DNA of 64,000 bases from Zanthoxylum bungeanum (lineage: Eukaryota; Streptophyta; Magnoliopsida; Sapindales; Rutaceae): assembly GCA_019454045.1 (NCBI GenBank), contig SKCR01023744.1, positions 1 to 64,000 of the forward strand, written 5' to 3'. The position numbers and the translations under genes were made by a program. Below the pieces are notes generated by a model that was given only the letters and a program-made list of their open reading frames with translations, was not told the origin of the DNA and ran no database searches. Shown here in pieces: positions 47,601 to 59,160 of the stretch; the first letter of the stretch is position 1, and each line of letters begins with the position of its first letter.

Positions 47601-48458
47601 GAAGCTATTTCCCGTACCATCGGTGAAACACAACCTCCTATTACACTTGCATGAGTATCATATTCCCAAATATATGAGAACTATGCCGTTATGCCCTCAT
47701 AACGCGCACAAGTGTAATAATAGTTTTTTACGTATTCATCGATGTTCAATCTCGATAATACTCTGACTAGGGATATTTAATGATTTATCCTTCGTGGACT
47801 GATACTGTCTCATATCATTCTCAATCAAGGAACAAATCATAAGGACCTCATATCATTTATACATCTGGGTGATCTAATCACAAATAATAAGAGAACAATC
47901 TCCTTGTCACATAGTTAATTTGTACAACAACACCATGATCTGTACAAATAGTGACGCTATGGGTCATAACTGTCCAACAATTATTATTTAATTAAATTGG
48001 ATTTAATTACGTCACAACGGAAAATTCGTTTAATCGGATTAAAAGAACCCGGGCACAAAGTGTGTTGTGTAAGCCAACTTAAATTTGGAATTTAAAGAGG
48101 TGGGACCCACAATTTACATCAAGTGTTTGACATGTGATGTGAGTAGTAGGCAATATTGATTGGATTATTTAAACACACAACAACCTAAAGTCAAAGTGAC
48201 TATTCACCATATTCTCTCTTTTTCTCTCTTTGCCGTGAATACCTCTCTCTATTGGGAAAATTTTGTTTCAATTTTCCATCAAAGCTAGCACTTTGTGAGT
48301 TGATTTTAGGTGATAGGGAAACTCACCCAAGAGTTTGGAACTCATTTTCAAAGCTTTGAGCTTCTACAACCATTGGAACAATGTAAGTATTCCGCAACTT
48401 ATATTGATTTAATCACATTATAATCATGTTTAGAGATCCTTGGCATGTGTAGGACACA
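44606..48458 (+). mobile_element. Copia-E 3' LTR, split by solo LTR F
   Basis: The first part is 44606-45857 (starting TATTTGACAATTATG where related LTRs have TGTTGGACAGTTATG), and the second is 47985 to about 48458. The 5' LTR shows the uninterrupted order GGCATTAT-TATTTAATT at 38186. The 3' limit is approximate: the LTR may end in TAGGACACA. Confidence 0.8.
45858..47979 (-). mobile_element. solo LTR F (Copia-1/G type), minus
   Basis: On the plus strand it runs TGTTAGGAGTTTC to CTGTCCAACA, with ATTAT on both sides (45853-45857, 47980-47984). It is a close relative of the Copia-1 LTRs in reverse orientation, with no internal sequence, so LTR-LTR recombination removed the element. Its ladder lies at about 46620-46920. 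Small frames inside it are not genes. Confidence 0.92.
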
Positions 48459-50602
48459 CTAACATGGTGGTCTTGGGGCGTTACGTATCACCGTCCCCCA
48501 AGCCACAAACTAGAACTGGGGGTGCGAATCTATGCTACCAACCCAAGTTATGATACTAGGGTCTAGGGGCGTTACATATCGCCGTCCCATAGCCCTGCTC
48601 TAGGATATGAGGGCGTTACGTTTCGTTGTCCCCTCAGTCATATACATGTGCACATTTCTTATATCCGTCAATTCCATACTATCTCAAGTTACATACTGGG
48701 GTGAGTTTTTTCCTCATGACTCAAAAAACATAAAACTCAAGTTTGAAAACATTTATTTTTCTAAATCACTGTTATCTGAAAAACAAACGTAAATAAATAA
48801 TGGCTAACGCCCTATGAGATGGAAAAAGTAAGTCTGAATTCGAAAACTTAATAATCAATTTGAGAAAAAAGATCCACTCACTGATTCGGAACTTATCGGT
48901 GACGCCTTGCGATGGTTGTGGAACCGCATCTCCTGATGATAATCTAGAATTAGCAAAGTTCATTAGTACCAAGGTTGCGAATTATATCCTTACTAAACAA
49001 AATATATACATTATTCATGATAACTCATCCTCTCTATGTTACTAATATTTTACGATGGTCTAATAATTTTTACTACACTCGTTTAAGGATCTCTCAAGCT
49101 ACTTCGCACAACTCCATATTATGCCCCATTTCCAGAAAATTTTAGTGCACTAATACTGATTTTGAAATTCGGTGGGCTTAATCGGGTTTGAATTTGGGGC
49201 TGAAATTTTAATAAAATACTCGCTTATGTGTCTTTTTATGTTGGCTTTTATGAATCGTGGTTTTGATTCCTAGAACTCAAGGTATGGAGTGAAGTTCAAG
49301 GGCTGTACGACTGGAAAAACTGGGCACAAGGGCAGCAAATAGCCCGGCTTCAAAAATTCGATCCAATCTCATCTTGAGTCCATAAAATTCTCAATTCCGG
49401 ATATGTTACTCCCATATATGTCTAGTTTACCAAGAATTTTACGGTTCATCGATCGGGCATATAAAACTCAAGTTAGAAGTGATCAAACAAACTTGAACCG
49501 GAACGGGATAGAACTGATTTCATTAATTATCTTCCTTATTTCACCATTTGATTTAATATATTTAATCTAACAACCCCCAACATAATTATAGTATCATATA
49601 CACTCTTTACAATATAAAAATAATGCTTAATTTCCTAATTTGATGTGAGGTTAGCATTTTGTCGAATAATTGGTGTGTGAAATGCTCAAATTCACCATTT
49701 CTACAATCTTAGTTATCTCTACTCCCATTTATATATCCATTACACCACAACATAATCCAACTTCAAAATTCATCTCATATCACCATCCATTCACCAACCA
49801 TTATCTAGAATTCTAAGATCACCAAGCATAATTCCTGAATTATATTCATATTCTTACAACCCTTATTACATGTTTCCAACTTCAAAACATTACCCAAAAT
49901 ACATGTTACTAACTCTATCAAAGCTAATTATACAACTTTCTTTGCTAGGTTAAAACAAAGTACGAATTGAGGCTTCAATAATTCAAACTCAAAACAGAAA
50001 ATAGAAGAGGAAAGTGATAAGGAACTACCTTTGCATTAGATGAACTTGAAATCATCACTTATTGCTTTCAAAAATTTGCTTGAAAGTGAAAAGACAAATT
50101 GAAGAATTTCCCTCATCACTCACGTTTTTTTTTTTATGTATGAAGAAGAGGGTGAATAGTGTGCTTTATATAGACAAAGATGGGCTTATTTGTGATAGAA
50201 TAAATGGTTGAGATGATGCCACATCACCTAATTTCTAGTTAATTCTCGAAATTACTGTAGTATATATGGAAATTACAATTTTTGACCAATTTCCTGTTCG
50301 AATTTGGAGAAAAATTCAACGTGGAAGTTATAGGTCTCGATATCAGCTTTCCGATGATATAAAATTCATAAATATCGGAGATCGTATGAAAATGTTACAT
50401 TCTGATTGCTAAAGTTTATTCTGTGTGGGACATAAGCTAAGTTCCGCGTCAGAATTTCAAGGAATTTACTGAATGTCCCAAATATAATTTTATGAGCACT
50501 TACTTGCTCGAACATGATTTATATCAAGTATCATGCCTCTGAAAATATAACAGTCATCAACCTCTGATAACGTACAAGTTATAGGGGTCATCAGATGTTA
50601 CA
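48459..50602 (-). mobile_element. gypsy-type LTR C2, truncated
   Basis: It aligns with C1 from GGTGGTCTTGGGG onward and continues past the point where C1 is cut, to the end ATGTTACA. It shares its last third with the D LTRs (ATAAAATTCATAA-ATCGGAGATCG, then GAAAATGTTAC). A TATA box (minus TATATAAAG) is at 50164-50172. No purine tract or primer site adjoins it, so its element cannot be defined. The order would allow C1 and C2 to be one pair, but their outer flanks do not match. Confidence 0.78.
48472..48636. repeat. hairpin array in LTR C2
   Basis: Three units have the centre CGTTACGTATCGCCGT or a close form: CTTGGGG/CCCCCAAG (48472-48502), CTAGGGG/CCCATAG (48563-48592, one mismatch) and TGAGGG/CCCCTCA (48608-48636). 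Confidence 0.78.
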
Positions 50603-50621
50603 AAATTGATTATTTATAAAT

Positions 50622-52140
50622 TGTTTAACAGTTAAATGAAAAGATACATGTTTAAGGGTTTTCCATTCATTTCTTAGTTAATTTGTATTTGGATTTAATA
50701 CAGGATTTTATTAAATACAAATTATTTAATTATAAAATAAATTATTTGACACATGTCATAAATATATAAATTATGAAATATTTAAAGTAAATATGATACA
50801 TATTTTTAGATATTTGTATTAAGTAATTATCTAATTATTAATTATTAAATAATTAGAATAATTAAATACATATATCTATATCATGATTATGGTTGGACTT
50901 GACTAAGGGTAATTGGTTACACTTGTTATTTACTTTAAAGAACAAGAAGTCAATTTGAATTTTGCTTCCTTTTAATTGTTAAAATAATTATAAAATTTTG
51001 TTTTCCCTTTTTTGCCCCCATTCGACCATTTACCCTAACTATATACGTTTTTCATTTTTCATTTGCTTAAGATTTCTAAGCTTTCAAAACATAAAAAGAC
51101 ATAAGAGACTTGAGAGGAAAATAGAAGAAACCAAGATAAAAGTGAAGAAAACTTGCAAGTTAGTAAGTAATTTCAACGTTTCTTTAGAATGAAAAATGTT
51201 TCTTTTGTTCTTGGCTACAGCATATGCCGTTCACTTGTTTCTTTACTCCTTTTTTTTTTTTTGTGTTATGAAGTTTGGAAGCTTAAATGAAAGATGTATG
51301 GATGTATATAAACAAAGTTTGCTTAATAAGCAAATTTTTGGTTATTAGATGACTTGGTTTCCATTATAGAGTTGTTAGACCACTCAATTATCACCTAGAA
51401 TTGTTCTTAAGTTGTTTCAAAGTTGTGAGACTTGTTTGGTGTTGTAGAGATTTGATTTAAGTGTTGGATTGTGTTAATTTTGGTTAAATTTGATAAATTG
51501 AAAAATTAGGATTTCTAACCTAAACCAAAATTGGGGCATTTCATATATATGTTGTATTTTGATACATATGAGATGTATAAATTATTTGGTAGTGATGGAA
51601 ATTAGCTGTCTTATATTTGATAAATTAGAACCAAAATTATCAAAATGACAACTTTTGGGGGCTCACGGCAATTGCTTAAAACTTTGGAAAAAAAAAATTT
51701 GGGTTATATTTTTCATGTATATGAGATGTACCATCATTTTGGCAGTGATTGGAAATGACCTAAACTTGTATTTGACAATTAGGACCAAAATGATCAAAAT
51801 ACAAAATATTTGGGGCTTTCCAGTAATTAAGAAAAATCTAAAAAAAATTTCAGAATTATTATTAATTTTTTTTAATGTATATGTGATATACAAGTCATTT
51901 TGGTTGTGATTGGAAATCACCTAAACTTTTATTTGACAACTTAGGACTAAAATGATTAAAATGTAACGTTTGGGGTTGCACAGTAATTTACTGAATAGGT
52001 TAAAAATTCTATTATTGAGTATTGAGGGATTAAAATAAATAAATTTATTTTAATTACCCAAGAAAAATTAAATAAAGTGGAAATTTTGATTTTCCCGCAT
52101 TCCGCTATCTAACCCAAACATACCGCCTAAAACCCTAACA
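50622..52140 (+). mobile_element. copia H LTR (5' limit tentative)
   Basis: It ends AACCCTAACA immediately before a Met-type primer site, which marks it as a 5' LTR in plus orientation. The start is uncertain: TGTTTAACAG at 50622 would give TGTT/AACA ends, but C2 may instead have inserted into the LTR. No partner LTR or protein is present in the window. The frame 50998-51192 matches nothing known to me. Confidence 0.55.
51541..51995 (+). repeat. three-copy, roughly 155-base repeat in LTR H
   Basis: Units near 51541, 51700 and 51862 each contain ATATGAGATGTA or a variant, then GTGATTGGAAAT, then AGGACCAAAATGATCAAAAT, then TTTGGGG and CAGTAATT. Divergence is moderate. Confidence 0.75.
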
Positions 52141-52143
52141 AAA

Positions 52144-52156
52144 TTGGTATCAAAAC
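52144..52156 (+). other. copia H primer binding site
   Basis: TTGGTATCAAAAC follows the LTR end by three bases and differs from TTGGTATCAGAGC at two positions. Confidence 0.75.
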
Positions 52157-52962
52157 GAGTTTGATTCTTAGCCCATGATATGATTAACTCTTTAAAATTT
52201 CATATTTAGTCTAATTCTTACTTGATGCATGCATATGTTATTTAATTTGATTAAATAAAGGTGTTTGACACTTTGCGGAAAATCCCTATTTAATAAGGTT
52301 TTAAAGTTACTTGTATTAGGAATACTTATTTCTTGGTCCGCCTTGTCAGTATGGATCTGAATGTTTTCTTGATGCTGTAGCTGTATCGTGCCAAAGCTGT
52401 GCAGTTATGGCTTATGGTAGTTTATTTGCAATGAACGTGCAAAGCAGTCACGACTACGTCGATAATTTGAGTTTGCACTAACAAGTGAAGCCTTGATACG
52501 CCTTATGTGAATGTGCCAAAACTGTCACAATGAGAAACGATCAAGACCAAAATCTGGAGTCACAGTAAGTGTGATTAACAATGAGTTGTCTACTTGTGAA
52601 CATACGTAGGCGAGAACATGCCAAACCTGTAAGTCGAAATATATTCATTGGGTCCACTCCTCACTATGAAATTCAATTTAATTATTGCATTCCCGTTTTC
52701 TGTTAAGGATTACAGTATTACATAAAATAGTGGGAGGCAGTGCTAGGTTAAAAATCCATGACTAAAATAATGTGTAATATTATGAAAATTGCTTATATAT
52801 ATATATTATAAAGCACAATGGTGTGGGAGGAAAGAGAATATAATGGATGACTAGGATTAAGAGAGATAATGTATCCAAAAGCTATCTTTATGTGGCTTAA
52901 TTGGCGGCTCAGATCATTTTATTATAATCTAATGGCTGACAAAGAATCCTTTCATTATAGAA
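52157..52962 (+). other. copia H leader, no gene
   Basis: No frame is supported. A GTGCCAAA-CTGT motif recurs at 52389, 52436 (diverged), 52513 and 52617, reminiscent of the GGCCAAAGTCAAG repeat in the other copia leaders. AAAATAGTGGGAGGCA at 52725-52740 also matches the Copia-1 leader (7793-7806). Confidence 0.55.
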
Positions 52963-53171
52963 TCTCTATAAAAATGGAAAATGAAAACTACCAAATAAAT
53001 TAAAGGATAAAATCATTTATTAATGGAAAATGTAAACTACCAACTAAATTAAAGAATAAAATCATTTAATTAAAAAAATAAAATCATTTCATTATAAACA
53101 AATTAAATAATAGAATCTTAATCTCTTTGTAAATTTTGTAACACCGTGCCGTAGGCACGGGCACGCACTAG
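52963..53171 (+). mobile_element. small non-autonomous Helitron
   Basis: The 3' end is typical: a GC-rich hairpin CCGTGCC-GTA-GGCACGG (53144-53160) followed by GCACGCACTAG, ending in CTAG before a T. The 5' end TCTCTATAA after an A fits the TC start of Helitrons with one difference from TCTCTAYTA. Inside, a roughly 44-base unit (GGAAAATGAAAACTACC) is repeated at 52976 and 53024. There is no Rep/helicase. The 3' end is firm; the 5' end is tentative. Confidence 0.72.
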
Positions 53172-53197
53172 TGTATATATATACACACACGCTAATG

Positions 53198-53437
53198 CTA
53201 TGATACCCAAGGATATCAAATACCCTTGGATTCAAAGTTGCATGTTCAATGCAACTTTGAGCATTGAACATGCAACGTCTACCAATAAATATGCAATTGA
53301 TTTCATGTTTAAAAAAATTTCATGTTTATTGATAACATTTGCATGTTTAATACTCAAAGTTGCATGTTCAATGCTCAAAGTTTCATTAAATATGCAACTT
53401 TGATACCCAAGCGTATTTGATACATTTGGGTATCATA

Positions 53438-53438
<1 letters not shown>
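53198..53438. mobile_element. MITE-like fold-back element
   Basis: CTATGATACCCAA at the left is mirrored by TTGGGTATCATAG at the right. Beyond these, GTATCAAATAC and CAAAGTTGCAT-type segments also appear in inverted order, with extra internal copies of CAAAGTTGCATG. It is 241 bases, non-coding. A TA duplication is possible; the superfamily is unclear. Confidence 0.65.

Positions 53439-53440
<2 letters not shown>

Positions 53441-53479
<39 letters not shown>
53441..53479. repeat. AT dinucleotide repeat
   Basis: About 19 AT units follow the fold-back element. Confidence 0.95.
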
Positions 53480-53481
<2 letters not shown>

Positions 53482-53743
53482 TCCTTTATTCTATTGGTTA
53501 TATAGAATTAAACTTATTATCCATTGTATGCATATTATTTATATATGTTTTCTGACCTGACTTATGGTTGCAGTTTTTTAGAATAGGTTCTAGATATAAA
53601 AAGACGTGGATATAATCCAATTAGTCTAAACCATCGGGAACTATTGTTCCATTTTATAGGAAAATTAAAATGGTTAGTGACTTAGTTACTAAATCACGAT
53701 AGGTAATCTAAAAGATATATATTTTATGATATAATGGTATAAA
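53480..53743. other. AT-rich stretch without recognisable feature
   Basis: Nothing is seen here beyond AT-rich sequence; it may be a further part of the copia H leader or host DNA. The last five bases, ATAAA, would be the target duplication of Copia-G. Confidence 0.6.
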
Positions 53744-55869
53744 TGTTGGTTTTTATTTAGGTCCCAAGATCAAACAAGCAATGAAAAACATGCGTGAATA
53801 CATCAACGGAGGTAGCGGAATACTCACATCGATCGGTTATGTCGATTTGAAGACGAATCAAGCCAAAGAGGCCACTGCCATGGGCGCCACTGCCAACCAG
53901 TCCACTGCCCACAAAATCAGATTTTTGAGATGATGAACGGAGCTCCAAGCTTCATCGAATGGATCCCGGCTCATGGGTGAACCTCCCTACCACCTTCGCA
54001 AGACTCGTATGTGTTCTAGCACATGATTTATCACCATGAAAATCACTCTTCTTCCCTTATTGTTCACGCCAAATGGCTTTAAAAACCAGTCCACTTTTCT
54101 TCATTTGGGCGTGAATGTGTAGAGAGAAAATGAGAGAGAAGAGATTTTGTGTAATGGAATGGAATGGTCAAACCTTTTCCAAAAAGGTTTATATATTTTT
54201 CTAATAAAAAATACAAAACCAATTACTTAATTGATTTAATTAAAACCAAAAGCAAAAGTTTTTCCCTCCAAACACTATTACACCAACTCACATCAACTAT
54301 TCACATGTCACTTTAATAAAGTGATGTGATGTAAGCCTATCAATCAATCAATCACTCATATCAATCAATCAAATGTCACATCACTCAAAGTGACGTTTGA
54401 TTTGACGCTTGATGTGATGAATGACTTGACATTTGATTTGACGCTTGATGTGACTTGTATGCCGCACTCGAATTCGAAATACGAATGCGCTCGCAATCAC
54501 ACTCGGGCTCGGGTTCGCTAATTCTAAATTAACGAATTTTCCGCCTTGTCGTAATTAAATGATTACGCCTAGCGAATTCACTATTCACGTCGCTAATGAA
54601 TTAATTCTAAATTAATTCGTTTGCCCGAATTAAAATCTAATTTTAATTCCGCGTCGAAATCTAATTTCGTTTAATATATCGAATATATTAATTTACCGAT
54701 TAATTCCAATTAATCGTTATCTCTCTCTAGACGATATTTTATCCTAGATGAAATATCTCCGTAATTAATCCTAGATTAATTTTCTCTCTCTTCAATATAA
54801 TCTCAGATCATTCAAGAGTGCGAGTTGTGCGTCATCGGTGGATTATCGGAAGCGACCCATGAGATCTCCGGATAAGTTGGCAGTAAATACGGTCGTCGGA
54901 GTATCCGAATCACGTACGTACCAAGTACTACGTTCTACCGATTTACGAGACAAGGTCGACTCCTAGCAAAGCACGATGTCTACCAAATTCTCCGGTCATA
55001 TTCATCTAAGAATATTAAGATCTGTATCAAGCGTAGTATACCATTGTATTGTGCGTATCGGCCCAGTATCGGATAGTCACGTGCTAGGGCTGGGGCTGGA
55101 TAAGTGTCTACCCCGTCCGAAGCACATATCGGATGTCTGGTAACTAGTCTCTATAATCGGATATTCATGACCTGGTCATAATATCACAATTGGATGCGCA
55201 TCACTTAAGAGCACTAATACCGTATCCTGCGTGACATCATCTCCAATATGACTGAAGTGATACTTCTGTCTCGACATCACACCCAATACACTACGACTCT
55301 CTGATAAACCCAGAAGTGGTGTACGCAGAACCGGTCAAAGCCCCCTACCACCAAGACCAAAGTTTATCGATTATCGTAAGTATTAGCGATGCAAGTCTCA
55401 GGTTAAGACTATACACACCTACCTTGATTTCGGCCTCCCATAGACACATAGTCATAATACCAATGGGATTCCGAGGGGTCTATCCAGAGCGAAGCTGTTT
55501 CCCGTACCATCGGTGAAACACGACCTCCTATCGCACTTGCATAAGTATCCAATACTTATATATATGAGAACTATGCCGTTGTGCCCTCACAACGCACACA
55601 AGTGCAATACTAGCCTATTCCGCATTATCGATGTCCAGTCTCGATAATACTCCGGCTAGGGATATTTAATGATTAATCCTTCGGGGACTGATACTGTCTC
55701 ATATCATTCTCAGTCCAGGAACTAATCATAGGGACCTCTCTTCATTTATATATCTATGGTGATCTAATCACAAACGATGAGAGTGCAATTTCCTTATCAC
55801 ATAGTTAATTTGCTACAACAACACAATGATCTGTGCAAACAGTGACGCTATGGGTCATATTATCCAACA
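53744..55869 (-). mobile_element. Copia-G 3' LTR
   Basis: On the plus strand TGTTGGTTTTTATTTAGG to ATTATCCAACA. It is nearly a mirror image of 61794-63900 (Copia-I LTR). A minus-strand TATA candidate lies near 54188-54200 (ATATATAAACC). The ladder is at about 54525-54790. Confidence 0.92.
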
Positions 55870-55880
55870 ATCTCCCACTT
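55870..55880 (-). other. Copia-G polypurine tract
   Basis: The minus strand reads AAGTGGGAGAT, identical to Copia-1, directly before the LTR. Confidence 0.88.
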
Positions 55881-55889
55881 GGCACATAG

Positions 55890-57270
55890 CCAGTCACTCG
55901 AGTGTCTAACACCCGAACTATGTACGGTTTGCTCAAATTGCTGAGGAAAGGTTTTCGTCAGCGGATTTGCTTGATTATCGTTTGACGCGATTTACACGAT
56001 CATCACATCGCCACGATGTATGATCCGAACGAATCAGATGATATAGAAGTATATATCTGGATCGTCGATGAGACCTTTAATTCCTTAGCCTATACTGACG
56101 CCTAGCTCAGCTGCTAACAGAATTATATCTAATCCAATTAGATTTATTTTCGACCCAAAATACTTCTATTGCTGTCTCAGCTGCAGCAATAATCCGCATT
56201 TGTTATTTATTCGGCAACAGTTATCTTGCTCGGAATATTTCCAGCTCACTGTCCCAGTATTCAAACTTTATAGTACCGTATTATTTAATTGTTTGGAAAC
56301 TTGCAGCAGTGATCCCAGTCACTTCAAGTTCTCCTTCTCCATAGTTTAAGACAACATCTTTAGTTCTCTGAGATACTAACAGATGTTCTTAACTTCAATC
56401 CAATGAATATCACATGGATTGAACTGATGGTGACTCCATATGCTCGAAGCGTATGAGACACCATATCAAGTACATTTTAAATGTACAATTTCCCAGAGAG
56501 TGTTAACAAACTCCAAATCTATCCCAGTAGATCTTTATTCCTTGAATAAAGGTTGTTACTCCCCAGAATTCTACGGAGAATTTACATGAAAGAATATCAA
56601 TGAAAGCCTAGCTTTCACCAATTGCATTATGGGAATTTAATTGTCAGTGCCCTCTCCCACTAACCTCCTTATATACACAAGAATTATTTCGCTTTGAGTC
56701 AAATCATAAACCATTACGATTATTTCAAAACGACAGTTCCAAGAACCTTATGCTTGTTTCAATCCAAACATGGATCGAATAACCCGCAAACCTTGTTTGT
56801 CAGTCATACAAAATCGTCAGAATGTTATAAACATTCTCCAAAAGGTTTCCTTTTCAGGAAAGCGATTTTGATTTGTAACTGACACATTTCATAAATGAAA
56901 TATACAGTTATCAACAAGCGTCTTCAAAATGGGTTTACCATGGCAACAGGTAAAAGGTTGAACCGTTATTAACACAATGTTGATAACGATACCTTTCCGT
57001 CAAAAGCCCAGCTTTGTACGTTGGAATGTTGCCTTCCATGTATGTCTTCCTTGAAGACGTTTAATGTACCAATAGGCACAATGCCTTATGGTACAACAGC
57101 TAGTATCCAAAATAGTTGTTATACATGGAATCCATTTCGGATTCATGGCACTTTACCATAACAGGGAGTCGATACCTCGTATCACTTCCTCAAAACGTAG
57201 TCGGATGGTACACCTCCATAAGATTGACATCTTTATGAGGTTAGATCAGAAACCCATACCCTAGGTTGTT
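55890..57270 (-). pseudogene. Copia-G reverse transcriptase and RNase H, decayed
   Basis: The minus strand aligns in order with Copia-1 12232-13640: the PIGT-related TACCAATAGGC segment (57067 onward, from GTVPIG-type sequence), the MLAIAAY block region, CVYKEVSGS near 56650-56690, and the tail with the TCAGCAATTTGAGC equivalent at 55934-55948. No frame over 62 codons remains on this strand, and stops are frequent. The catalytic YVDD cannot be read intact. Confidence 0.72.
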
Positions 57271-57599
57271 TTCTGACTCTATCCGATTTACGAAGTTCTT
57301 GTGTATTTGAAGATTAATGGTACAGATTCATCATTGATGAACTATTTGTGTTCCATTAAGGACTTCGTGCCTTGAACAGTGTTACTCTGATTTTCATCGA
57401 GTATCACTATCCTCCCACTGACCACTGCATATCGGCATTCCTCTCAGGAAAAACCGCATGGTGAGCAACAATCAGATTGTTCTCATGTGAGATTTACAAG
57501 TATTATACTTATGGTTTCCCTTAGGATAACCTATATTGGCACTTATCCAATTTAGGTCTTTTAGTTTGGTATCATCCAAACGTTATGCCTGGCATACCC

Positions 57600-58260
57600 A
57601 AATTATCAGGAATGAGAAACCCCGTTTCTTTCATGTTCATATCCTATATGATATCTGTCAAACAGATTTATATGGAACCTTATTCTAAATAAGTTTTGCA
57701 CTGTTAATACATATCCTATTGAAGGAAACCGTAGCTCAGAGCGACTCGTGATAAACCTTATCATGTCCAACAAAATTTGGTTTTTGGTTCGGACACACCG
57801 TCTAACTGACGTGTCTCGGGAGGAGTCCTCATATGAAAGAATACCGTACTCTTTCATGTACATTTGAAACTTACTGCTTAAGTATTTTCCATTACGGTCT
57901 TACCGTGGCGGAATAATACTATAGGCGATCTGTTTATTTACTTCGTGTCGAAACTTCAAAAGTTTCCGATCCGTGTTCTTCAAAAGAAACACATAACCAC
58001 AACGTGATGCCACATCCGTTAAGGTCACGAAATATTCATGTTCACATCTAGCCTAGCTAGATATGGGCCCACTAACTTCACCATGAATAGGGCTAACAGA
58101 TCGGTGGCCCTTTTACTATTACCAAGTAAATAATATTTTAGGTATTTTACCTAATAAACTAGATTCGCAGACCTTATTTGAATAGTCAAATCAGTCCTAG
58201 TACCCACTCTTCAAAAGTGTGGATATACGAGTCTCATTTAATTGTGTCCTAGACAACAAT
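57600..58260 (-). pseudogene. Copia-G integrase, decayed
   Basis: The frame 57606-57863 includes MKEYGILSYEDSS, then a RRCVRTKNQILLDMIRF stretch that corresponds to the NGVSERRNRTLLDMVRS region after the catalytic core. Upstream to 58260 the sequence aligns with 11209-11640 of Copia-1, including the TTAGCCCTA segment before the first catalytic Asp (58085-58095 on the plus strand as TAGGGCTAA). Frames are broken. Confidence 0.75.
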
Positions 58261-58689
58261 GCCACAAATAAGTCTCTATTGATCAAATCAATTTGAGCTA
58301 TTTATATGTCATTTTATATGTTTGAGATTTTATTTATATTCAAAATATAAATTCTGTTATTTACATCTAATGTATTTATCTCAGTATCATCTTTATATAA
58401 TAAAACACTAAGTGTTCTATAATATAAAGGTTTTATCCGCAACGGATCAAACACTGATATAGAGATAATGTCTCTAGTCAAACTAGTTACATCATAACAA
58501 TTCCTAATTTAAGTACATACCCAAAGGATAGTTCCTAAACTTAGGTATCTACGGTCGAAACAGCGACTTTCGTCCCGTTTCCGATCTGCAGAGTAATCTC
58601 GGCTTGAAGTCAGTATCCAGCTCATAGCGAATTCTGAACATCAATACATATATTTTATGTACCACACTAAGTATTTAAAATCCAATTTC

Positions 58690-59160
58690 AATACTAATAG
58701 TGAACATAACTTTGACAAATATTTTTAAAGTTAGAGCCTCGCCCTTTCTTTAATTCCTTCGTGTCTTCCATATCCAAATGGCAGTCACTTTAGGATATGT
58801 CAATTATCTTTTCAATATTTCACAAACCTTTGGCCAAGCCTTGGGTTTTAGAATATCGAAATGATGTGCACCTTGTGCAACTTGCCCAATTGCAAACTTT
58901 GACTTTTCACCACTAGAATAGTCAAATCAATTCTCAAAGAATTATTAATTGTAATTTAATACTTTTAAATCTAAAGGTAGATTTATGATAAGTATATTAA
59001 TTAAGCACTAAAGTCATCATCACATAAATCTTCCAAAGATTTTATGCTCCACTATTTGCTTAATTATGGGCTAAATCATAATAAGTAATTTTATCAAATA
59101 AATTAACCTATTATTAATTCCCAATTGAAAATTAAATCATTTAAAACATTTAATCCAAGG
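58690..59160 (-). pseudogene. Copia-G gag, decayed
   Basis: The reverse complement contains AGCAAATAGTGGAGCATAAA and downstream AAGGCTTGGCCAAAGG, matching the gag of Copia-1 and Copia-E. It retains the site CCCAAGGCTTGGCC that in Copia-1 is split by the solo LTR, so it serves as the empty-site comparison. No long frame remains. Confidence 0.68.

Larger units (their letters stand above)
37380..48458 (+). mobile_element. Copia-E, 5'-truncated Ty1/copia element
   Basis: Structure: partial LTR, Met primer site, 2.2 kb leader, gag, protease, integrase, reverse transcriptase, RNase H, purine tract, LTR. It is the best preserved coding region in the window, yet every domain has stops or shifts. It is a relative of Copia-1 with clearly diverged LTRs. 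Its 3' LTR is split by solo LTR F, and it abuts gypsy-type LTR C2 at about 48459. Confidence 0.88.

Noticed and set aside
2957..50602. C1 and C2 as the two LTRs of one element spanning 2957-50602
   Set aside because: The order and orientation allow it, but the outer flanks (AATAT before C1, AAATT after C2) do not match and no primer site, purine tract or internal domain remains.
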